From assembly GCA_016124645.1 (NCBI GenBank), contig WGNE01000010.1:55878-119877 (forward strand): a stretch of 64,000 nucleotides of DNA, given 5' to 3'. Origin of the DNA: Alphaproteobacteria bacterium (lineage in GTDB: Bacteria; Pseudomonadota; Alphaproteobacteria; Micavibrionales; UBA2020). The notes beneath the pieces are model-generated. The model worked only from the letters and a program-made list of their open reading frames with translations, was not told the DNA's origin and ran no database searches. This document shows, one piece after another, positions 57,201 to 64,000 of the stretch (position 1 is its first letter; each line of letters opens with the position of its first letter). Made by a program: the position numbers and the translations under genes.

Positions 57201-60200
57201 GGTTCACGGTCACGCCGGAAAGGCCGGTGTCCGACCCGTTCTGCACGCCGTTGTTGTTCTGGTCCTCGAACACCGTGCCCGAAATGGTGGAGGGAATGAT
57301 CTCGGCGAAGTCGTTGCCGCCGGAACCGCTGACCTCGCTGCCGCTGCCGTCGGCGTTCAGCACGATGGTGACGATCTGGCTGGTGGTGGATGTGGGGTTG
57401 GATGCTGCGCCCGCCGTGCCGGTCGAACCGGAAACGGAGGTGATGGCGCCCGCCGTCGTCGTGCCGTTGGTGGTGCCTGTGGGCTGCGTCGGCTCGCAGA
57501 CCGAATAGGTGCCGCCCGCAAGCCCGCTGAATGTATAGTTGCCCGCCGCATCCGTCGTCTGGGAAGTCAAGAGCCCGCTCGAGCAGCTCGACCCGCTGTG
57601 CAGCTCGATGGAAACGCCGGACAAGGCGCTGTCCGTCCCGCTTTCAAAGGTGCCGTTGGGCGTCACGTTGTTGTCGGCGAAGACGCGGCCCGAAATGTAG
57701 CCCAGCGTGCTGATGGTCAGCCCCGCGTTGGCGGGCTGCTGGTTGTTGCCGAAGGTCGTCGTCAGCGCGCCCGCCGGAATGTTGTTGGTGTAATCGCCGG
57801 AAACGCTGCCCGTCACGTCCACGGTATAGGAGCAACCGCCCGCCGGCACGCTCGCGCCGTTCGCATAGGTGACGGTGCCCGAGCTTGCTGCCGCCGTCAC
57901 CGTGCCCGGGCAGGTCTTGGTGATGTTCGGCGTCGATGCCACCACGATGTTGCCGGGCGCGGTCGGCAGCGTGTCCGTCAGCGCCGAGGTCAGCGTGAAG
58001 GCCGAGGTATTGTCGTTGCTGATGAAGACCGTCATGTGCGAGATGCCCGAGGGCGGAATGACGGCGGGATCGAACTGCTTGGTCACGACCGGTGGCGTCG
58101 AAACGGCCAGCGCGGCGGAAGTCGGCTCGTCGTTCGTCACGCCCTCGAAGGTGGTGAGCGCGCTCGCCGGAATGGTGTTGGTATAGGTCGCGGAGACGTT
58201 GGAGAGCACGTTCACCGTCACCGTGCAGGAGCCGCTGGCCGGGATCGTCGCCCCGGTCAGGGAGATTTGCGTGGCAGATGCCGGGGCCGTCACCGTGCCG
58301 CCCGAACAGGTCGTGGAGGCCGAAGGCGTCGTCGCCACGGCAAGGCCGGAGGGGAACGTGTCGGTAAAGGCGGCTTCGGTCAGCGCGGCGCTGTTGGGGT
58401 TGGTCAGCTTGATGGTCATGGTGGCGGCGCTGCCGGGCGTGCGCGTGGCCGTGCCGGTGGTGAAGCCCGCGGGGTTGCCGCTGTCCAGCGTATCGCCGTC
58501 AATCGCCTTGTTGATGGTGACGGGCGTCTTGACGTGCAGCGTGTCGCTGGCCGGCTGCGAGTTCTTGGCGGGCGCGCCGCCGATGGTCGCCGTGACGCCG
58601 TTGGCGGGAATGGTGTTGACGTAGTCTCCCTCGCTCGAAGACGTCACGTCGATCTCCGCATAGCACGAAGCCGGCGTGCTGCCGGATGCGGCGGGAATGT
58701 TGCCGCCGGAAACTTCGACCTGATTGGAGGCGGGAGAGGAAACCGTCGCCCCCGCGCAGGTCGTCACCGCGTTCGGGCCGGAGGGCACCGTCACGCCCGA
58801 GGGCAGCGTATCCGTCACCGCCACGCCGGAGGCCGGCTGCGCCGTCGGGTTGAAGAAGGTGATGCGCAGGCGCGAGCGGTCGCCCGGCTCGATGATGTTG
58901 GGCGTGAACTGCTTGGTCACGCCAAGGTTGCTCTGGGTCGTCAGACTGGTCGAGGCCTGCCCGCTGTTGGTGATGCCCTGATCGGTGGAGATGGAGCCCG
59001 CCGGGATGAAGTTGGTGATGCCGCCCACCTTCGTCGCGCTGACGTTGACGCTGACGGTGCAGGTCGCGTTCGCGGCGAGGCTGGCCCCGGACAATTGCAC
59101 TTGCGTGCCACCCGCGCTGGCCGTGACCGCGCCGCCCGGACAGGTCGTGGAGGCGGCGGGCGTGGGCGCGATGACCATGCCGTTCGCGCTGCCGCCAGAG
59201 GTGCCGTCGGCCGTGAAATAATCCGTAAAGCCGAGGTTGGTCGTCGCCAGCGTGCCGTTCATGACGGTGATGGTGAGCTGGCTCACCTGCCCCGGGAAGG
59301 TCAGGGTCGAGGGGCTGGTCGCCTTGGCCACGGTGATGTCCGTCGGCGGGTCATAGGTCAGCGTGCCTGTCACGGCCGTCTGGTTGGAAACGCCGCTGTC
59401 CGCGGTGATGTTGCCGATGGGGATGGTGTTGATCCAGTCGGCGCTGCCGGTCGCCACGACGTCGAACTGCAAATCGCAGGTGCCGCCGCCCGCCAGCGAG
59501 CCGCCGGTCATGGAGATGGAGGACGCCCCCGCCGCGCCTGTGATGACGGGCGAGCCCGCGCAGGTGGTATGGGAATTGACCGGGCTGGCCAGCACCATGC
59601 CCGAGGGCAGCGGGTCCGTCGCGCTGACGTTTGTCAGGCCGCCGGACCCGCTGTTCGTCAGCCGCAGCGTCACGGTGGACAGGCCGCCGGAAGAGACGCT
59701 CGCCGGGCTGAAGCTCTTGGTGGCCGAGAGCGCGGAGTTATAGGTGATGGAGGCATTCGCATTGACCGGGCCGACCGAGGTCGTCGATCCGTCGCCCTGC
59801 GTTTCCGTCCCTGCCGCCGTGCCGGTGTTGGTGTAGCTGCCCGCGGGGCCGACGACATCGACCTGCAGGATACAGGTGCCGTTGCTGCCCGTGCCGCTGG
59901 AAGCGCGCGCGGGCACGGTCGCCCCGTTCATGGAGACGGAGGTGGAGCCTGCCGTGGCGGTTATCGTCGGCGTGCCGCAGGTGCTGGCGGCGTTCGCCGG
60001 GCTCGCCACGCGCAATTGCCCGCCGCTGCCCGCCACCGGCAGCGTGTCGGAAAGCGATACGGCGGTCAGGGCGTTGGCCGAGCGGTTGGTGAAGGTGAAG
60101 GTCATCCGCGTGATCGTGCCCTCGGACAGCGGCCCGGCCGGGCTGAAAGCCTTGGCAAGGCTGAGGACGGCGGTCGTGATCGTGCCGCTGACGGTGTTGG

Positions 60201-62049
60201 ACGAGCCGCCGTTGCAGGTCGCGCCGCTGTTGTAGCAGACGTCGCCCGCGGAAATCACGTTGCTGTAGCTCGACCCGTTGCTCGCGGAAGGATTGGTCAT
60301 GGCCCAGAAGGTGATGGTGCAGGCGCTGGGCGTGTTGGTATCGACGCGGGCGGGTATGGTGGTGACGGTGAAGGCCGGGTCCGTATCCCCCGTCGCGGCG
60401 GAGCTCGAAAGCCCGCTGCAGCCCGTGCCGGAAAGCGAGGGGGAGAAGTCCAGCCCGTTGATGGTGCCGGTCAGATAGGTCTGGCTGTTCGTCAGGTGGT
60501 CCGTCACCGCCGTGTCGGACAGCGCGGAACCCGAATAGTTCTGCACCGTCACCGTATATTTCACCGGGTTGCCGGGCGCGGCCGAGGTGGGGCTGATGGT
60601 CTTGGTGACGCGCAGGTTGTCCGCGACCAGCACGGAGGCCGAGGCGTTCTGGCTCACGACCCCCGCCGTGGCTGTGCCCACCGCCCCCGCCGCGATGCTG
60701 TTGGTGTAGCTGACGGGGGTATTGGCCGTCTGCACCGTTGCCGTGAAGGGCACGGTGATGACGCAGTTGCCGCCGCCCGCAATCGTCGTGTCCGCCGTCT
60801 GGGTCACGCCGGTATTGCCCGCCGTCGCCGCATAGGTGCCCGCCGTGCCCGCGCCGGAACAGACGACGGAAGGCGAACCCGACACCTTGAGGCCGTAGCC
60901 GGCATTGCCGATGCCGTCGATGGGGTCGTCGGTGAAGGAATTGACGGTCAGCGCGCTGGTGCCCGTATTGCTCAGGGTGATGGACAGCGTGTCGGACTGC
61001 CCGTCCGAGACGGAGGAATGCGCGAAGGATTTGGAAACGTTGAGCGGCGAGCGCGTGCGGATGTTTGCGCTTGCGTTGGCGGGCACGATGCCGATGTCGC
61101 TGCTGAAGTCGCTGGCGCCGTTGATGGTATTGCTTGAAAAGCCGGTCAGGTACGCGCCGTTGGTATGGTTGGCGACGACGGCGACGGTGATGGTGCAGCT
61201 GCCGTTCGCCTCCACCGTGCCCCCCGTCGCGCTCAGGCTGACGTCGTCAGCGGAGGGCGAGAAAGCCGGGGCCGTGCCCGAGCCCGTACAGGTCGAGGTC
61301 GCCGCGGGCGCGGAAGCGACCTTGATGAGCGGCGTGCCGCCCTGCAGCGGGAAAGTGTCGGATATGTCGAAATTCGGCAGGGCGACGGGGTTGCTGTTGG
61401 TGACCTTCAAGGTCAGCGTCACCGCAGAGCCGCCCAGAACGGCGGTCGAGTTGCTGAAGGTCTTGGTGATGACGGGCTTGGTAAGGGCGCGGATGTTCAC
61501 GCTCTGGCTCACTGCGCCCGAGTTGGCGACGGCCGTGCCGTCATCCCCCGTCACGCTCCCGTCGGGTATCGTATAGGTATAGGTCGTTGCGTTGCCCGTG
61601 CTGGTGCCGGCCGTGACGGGGATGGTGATGGTGCAGGTGCCGTCCGTGCTGTTGGCGCGCGCGGGAATAATCCCGCCGGACAGGCTGATGGCCTGGGTGC
61701 CGTCCGCCGCCGTCAGCGTACCGGCACCCGCCCCCGTCGTCGGTCCCGAAGGGTCCGTGCAGGTATAGGTCGCCGCGCCGGAAATCTTCAGCCCGTTGGG
61801 CAATGTCCCCGGCAGGCTGGCGCTGAAGGCGACGTTGCTGACCGACGCGCTGGTGTTGTTGTTCGACAGCGTGATCTGTATCTGCGTGATTTCACTGGGG
61901 TAGATCGTCGTCGGCTGCCCGCTGGCCAGCGTAACGGACGCGCCCAAGGCTGCGAAAGCCGCATGGCTCGACAGTAAAAGGAACAGCCCCAGCACGAAAC
62001 CGGCAAAACGGGCATATCTGCCGGAAAATTTGGCCCCTGACGAATGCAA
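54274..62049 (-). CDS. 2591-aa secreted DUF11/SdrD_B-like repeat protein with OmpA-like C-terminal segment
   Basis: Signal peptide; at least ten DUF11-like repeats (DTLPxG...TTCxG...CTxxV); Cna-B/SdrD_B repeats (SGTVFEDQNNNGVQNGSDTGLSGVTVNLTGTD...GSYSFASLQPGTYTVTEP); C-terminal DDAFLPGSTELKPGYAKQFDALPAKLKETPSILRLGYVETGEGEKLARKRLKAVADRL. Confidence 0.85.
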   Translation of the reverse strand: MHSSGAKFSGRYARFAGFVLGLFLLLSSHAAFAALGASVTLASGQPTTIYPSEITQIQITLSNNNTSASVSNVAFSASLPGTLPNGLKISGAATYTCTDPSGPTTGAGAGTLTAADGTQAISLSGGIIPARANSTDGTCTITIPVTAGTSTGNATTYTYTIPDGSVTGDDGTAVANSGAVSQSVNIRALTKPVITKTFSNSTAVLGGSAVTLTLKVTNSNPVALPNFDISDTFPLQGGTPLIKVASAPAATSTCTGSGTAPAFSPSADDVSLSATGGTVEANGSCTITVAVVANHTNGAYLTGFSSNTINGASDFSSDIGIVPANASANIRTRSPLNVSKSFAHSSVSDGQSDTLSITLSNTGTSALTVNSFTDDPIDGIGNAGYGLKVSGSPSVVCSGAGTAGTYAATAGNTGVTQTADTTIAGGGNCVITVPFTATVQTANTPVSYTNSIAAGAVGTATAGVVSQNASASVLVADNLRVTKTISPTSAAPGNPVKYTVTVQNYSGSALSDTAVTDHLTNSQTYLTGTINGLDFSPSLSGTGCSGLSSSAATGDTDPAFTVTTIPARVDTNTPSACTITFWAMTNPSASNGSSYSNVISAGDVCYNSGATCNGGSSNTVSGTITTAVLSLAKAFSPAGPLSEGTITRMTFTFTNRSANALTAVSLSDTLPVAGSGGQLRVASPANAASTCGTPTITATAGSTSVSMNGATVPARASSGTGSNGTCILQVDVVGPAGSYTNTGTAAGTETQGDGSTTSVGPVNANASITYNSALSATKSFSPASVSSGGLSTVTLRLTNSGSGGLTNVSATDPLPSGMVLASPVNSHTTCAGSPVITGAAGASSISMTGGSLAGGGTCDLQFDVVATGSADWINTIPIGNITADSGVSNQTAVTGTLTYDPPTDITVAKATSPSTLTFPGQVSQLTITVMNGTLATTNLGFTDYFTADGTSGGSANGMVIAPTPAASTTCPGGAVTASAGGTQVQLSGASLAANATCTVSVNVSATKVGGITNFIPAGSISTDQGITNSGQASTSLTTQSNLGVTKQFTPNIIEPGDRSRLRITFFNPTAQPASGVAVTDTLPSGVTVPSGPNAVTTCAGATVSSPASNQVEVSGGNIPAASGSTPASCYAEIDVTSSSEGDYVNTIPANGVTATIGGAPAKNSQPASDTLHVKTPVTINKAIDGDTLDSGNPAGFTTGTATRTPGSAATMTIKLTNPNSAALTEAAFTDTFPSGLAVATTPSASTTCSGGTVTAPASATQISLTGATIPASGSCTVTVNVLSNVSATYTNTIPASALTTFEGVTNDEPTSAALAVSTPPVVTKQFDPAVIPPSGISHMTVFISNDNTSAFTLTSALTDTLPTAPGNIVVASTPNITKTCPGTVTAAASSGTVTYANGASVPAGGCSYTVDVTGSVSGDYTNNIPAGALTTTFGNNQQPANAGLTISTLGYISGRVFADNNVTPNGTFESGTDSALSGVSIELHSGSSCSSGLLTSQTTDAAGNYTFSGLAGGTYSVCEPTQPTGTTNGTTTAGAITSVSGSTGTAGAASNPTSTTSQIVTIVLNADGSGSEVSGSGGNDFAEIIPSTISGTVFEDQNNNGVQNGSDTGLSGVTVNLTGTDVNSNAVSTSTTTASDGSYSFASLQPGTYTVTEPTQPANTSNGLTVAGSVPNGGTAGSVTGTTTVPSQISAIILPPDTTASGNNFAELPNGHTLSGTVFLDYANDGTKNGSDYGISGQTVNLTGTDVSSNPVSATTTTDTNGDFTFTALPSGTYTIDQPAQPTGTTNGTTTAGSAGGTPSNPTGTTSRIANIDLTTAGSVSTANLFAEVPGAAPDLTIAKTHTPASFGEGSSTGYFTITPSNVGAQDTSGAITVVDTLPTGMTLKSTPTGTGWTCTGVAGDSTSTCTSTDVISASGTGNVITLPVTVGSGYAGMLLVNNVTISGGGEPPGFGGNNSASDTVAITTTASVSGTVWRDTNHNRQIDSGEELVQGWEVQLKLSGVTVDTTTTDASGAYSFTGISPGSGYQLLFVEPTTGIVFGNAVTNEQGITPTNGVRDTGSTTVNSGTNTGNPAGADLSSANGTLPSMNLLAGDNIIQQSLPLDPSGVVYDAITRAPVQGAQLTLTGPAGFNPATQLVGGSATVTTPADGSYQFLLTPAAPSGTYTITVSTYPGGYLPVPSTFIAVCNNTLAVGAAPDPALIQSAAPAPTSGATIHDPTTCPASTAALAPANQATTQYYMSFTIDPATSGDVVNNHIPLDPILGGAVQLTKTTPLVNVTTGQLVPYTITAHNTLSAALSNIDIVDTLPPGFKYKTGSATLDGVAVTPTVSGRTLTVPNLTLAIGATRTLKMLLVVGAGVQPGKYVNAAQAINNIVTTAVSNTATATVNVTPDPLFDCTDIIGKVFNDKNANGYEDEGEPGIPAVRVATVNGLLVTTDADGRFHIACAAIPDSERGSNFIMKLDTRTLPTGFRVTTENPRIVRATRGKMVKLNFGAALRRVVRVNMRDDAFLPGSTELKPGYAKQFDALPAKLKETPSILRLGYVETGEGEKLARKRLKAVADRLRKLWKKSSGRHELQIEEELLTKGKAGSR

Positions 62050-62366
62050 TTGCGAATCTTCTTCGGATTCTTGTGAATAGCAAGTGATTGGAAGAGGTTA
62101 TTGGAGATGACAGGCTTAATCAAGGCCGCAGCGCGGTACTTAAGTAAATCTTTTGCTTGATTTTCGCGGTTTGCAGGCCTACCGCGAGTTGTTTTCGGGG
62201 GCGATTCTCGCAACTGCCCGGCGGAACAGGCGCATTTGAATTTTTGAAGGTGCATGAATACCGGAAAAATCAGGTTTTTTTTAAAAGAATTAGTATTAAA
62301 AACAAATAGTTAGACTTTTTATATTGAACCGCGCGGCTTCAGCACGTAAAATTTACATAAATATTT

Positions 62367-63755
62367 TTGCCATTTAAGCATCTGTATATAAGGTACAAAA
62401 CTTCAGTGACAGCGTCCGGCAACAGATCGCAAACAAACAAAACGACAGGCGCGAAGAACGCCGCAATCTGCGATATCGCCGTCGTGGGCGCGGGCATGGC
62501 CGGCATGGCCGCTGCGCTGCGGCTGCAGGACGAGGCCGATGCGCCCCTCTCCATCCTCCTGCTCGAAGCCTGTGATGCGGTCGGCGGGCGCATGAAAACG
62601 CGCGAGATCGGCGGCGTGCCTTGCGATACCGGCGCGCACTGGTTTCACGGCGGCCATGAGAACCCCCTCTTCCGCTGGATGACGCAAAGATACCCGCAGC
62701 TGGAAACCGCCTTTGATGATGTTTCGAGGCAGTTCAGCGTTGAAAAGGGACAGGTTCACGGGCCTGCCTTCCGTTCCGGCAATCTCGAGATGATGGATGC
62801 CGCCTATACGGCTTTCAAAAAGGAAAACCCCGGCAAGGATACTTCGCTTGCCGACATCGCGCGGCGCACGGGCGATGGCGGCGCGCTTGAAACGGCGGCT
62901 TTCTTCGCCCGCTGCTGGATGGCGGAGGACGATGCGGAAAAAGTCTCCGCCGATGAATTCTTCGGCTGCCCCTATTCCGTGGGCGGCGGCGTCGTCAAGG
63001 GCGGCGTGTCGCGGCTTATCGACGCCATGAAGGAAGAACTTGAGGCGCGCGGCGCGCGGATCCTGACGGGCTGCGCCATATCTTCCATCGAACAGGATGC
63101 ATCGAAGGTCACGCTGGCGGATGCGCAGGGCGGCATATATGAAGCGGCCCATGCCATCGTGGCCCTTCCTCTCGGCGTGCTGAAGGCGGGCAAGGTCCGT
63201 TTCGCCCCCGCCCTGTCGCGCGGAACGCAGGAATACATTGACGCCACCAGCATCGCCTGCTTTACGAAGATCGTCATTCCCGTCGATGCGGGGTTTTTTG
63301 CCGCGCAAAACATCGCACCCGATACGCATATCGACATTCTGGACGAAAAGACCTTTTGCCACTGCCATACCGGCGGCGCGCCTTTCATCACCCTGATGGC
63401 GGGCGGACGCGACGCGCGGGCCGTCGAAAAGATGGACGAAAAGGATTTGCAGGCCTTCATCGCGAAAAGCCTTGATGCCGTGCCACCGCTGTCCGGCTGG
63501 CGCGATGCCCTGCGCGGAACGCCCGTCGTCACGGGCTGGAACAATGCCCCCGAAACGCTGGGCGCTTATACGGCGGTGAAGATCAGCGGCAAACGGCGCG
63601 ACGCGCAACGCGAAGGCCGGATCATTCTATGCGGCGAGGCTTTCGCCGGCGAAAAAGACGAAGCGGAGGGCGCCAGCATGACTGTGGGCGCATGGTTTTC
63701 CGGCCGCAGGGCGGCGGATATGACGATGGCGGAACGGATGAGGGAGGCTGCATGA
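62367..63755 (+). CDS. FAD-dependent flavin monoamine oxidase-type protein
   Basis: CDIAVVGAGMAGMAAALRLQ...LLEACDAVGGRMKTREIGGVPCDTGAHWFHG...LCGEAFAGEKDEAEGASMTVGAWFSGRRAA. Confidence 0.85.
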   Translation: MPFKHLYIRYKTSVTASGNRSQTNKTTGAKNAAICDIAVVGAGMAGMAAALRLQDEADAPLSILLLEACDAVGGRMKTREIGGVPCDTGAHWFHGGHENPLFRWMTQRYPQLETAFDDVSRQFSVEKGQVHGPAFRSGNLEMMDAAYTAFKKENPGKDTSLADIARRTGDGGALETAAFFARCWMAEDDAEKVSADEFFGCPYSVGGGVVKGGVSRLIDAMKEELEARGARILTGCAISSIEQDASKVTLADAQGGIYEAAHAIVALPLGVLKAGKVRFAPALSRGTQEYIDATSIACFTKIVIPVDAGFFAAQNIAPDTHIDILDEKTFCHCHTGGAPFITLMAGGRDARAVEKMDEKDLQAFIAKSLDAVPPLSGWRDALRGTPVVTGWNNAPETLGAYTAVKISGKRRDAQREGRIILCGEAFAGEKDEAEGASMTVGAWFSGRRAADMTMAERMREAA

Positions 63756-64000
63756 CAGTCAAGGACGCGGACACGAAAAAAGCGGCGGGCGAGATGCTGC
63801 AAAACGCGCGGAACGCGATGGAGGAGATGACCCGCCAGCTTGCCGAAGCCAAGGACGTGCTGCACCGCTACGTCGAGGACGAAGAACTCGACGTCGATAA
63901 CGAGGCCGATGTGCAAGAGGCCAAGAGACGCTACCAGTCCTCGCTGAGGGTCACCGTCATCGAGGACCCGGCCGTGCGCGGCGCGAAGGCGCTGATGGAG
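63752..64000 (+). CDS. Hypothetical protein, truncated by window end
   Basis: ATG overlapping the upstream stop; open frame MTVKDADTKKAAGEMLQNARNAMEEMTRQLAEAKDVLHRYVEDEELDVDNEADVQEAKRRY... to the window edge. Confidence 0.55.
   Translation, partial: MTVKDADTKKAAGEMLQNARNAMEEMTRQLAEAKDVLHRYVEDEELDVDNEADVQEAKRRYQSSLRVTVIEDPAVRGAKALME

Noticed and set aside
54481-61137. 2218-aa plus-strand ORF (Arg/Gly-rich) covering most of the giant DUF11 gene
   Set aside because: Antisense shadow ORF of GC-rich repeat coding sequence. Low-complexity R/G/H/A protein with no signal peptide or motifs, while the minus-strand frame encodes a coherent secreted repeat protein.

Overview
This is a GC-rich alphaproteobacterial chromosome segment, inferred from gene order (pdhC-lpdA-lipA-ratA, ispDF, ntrBC-ntrYX-trkA-dat-hfq-hflX, mazG, mgtE, corA, glyQS, ppdK). 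Most of it is housekeeping. Five islands stand out. (1) 25.27-26.66 kb holds a compact graspetide-like RiPP locus. A 132-aa precursor has a Nif11-like leader and three core repeats (TTMALGEE, VTLAIGEE, TTLAMGEE), two of which match the plesiocin-type TTxxxxEE pattern exactly. An ATP-grasp ligase follows 6 bp downstream. The upstream region carries direct repeats and a strong two-part inverted repeat. (2) 26.64-29.56 kb holds a nicotianamine-synthase-like gene, a DapE-type gene and a GNAT gene in one minus-strand operon, preceded by a good Fur-box-like sequence; this is a candidate metallophore operon. (3) At 1.90-2.26 kb a GIY-YIG nuclease gene with a probable 1-nt frameshift is bracketed exactly by inverted 28-bp REP-like hairpins between lpdA and lipA. 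A second inverted pair of the same family lies between pdhC and lpdA. (4) 50.6-62.05 kb encodes a 2591-aa secreted DUF11/SdrD_B-like repeat protein with an OmpA-like C-terminus, translationally coupled (4-bp overlap) to a 1228-aa predicted outer-membrane protein. (5) Short AT-rich patches interrupt otherwise GC-rich coding sequence in glyS, ispDF, a methyltransferase and a Rap1a-like gene. One tRNA (Pro, CGG) was found. No rRNA, CRISPR array or prophage was seen.
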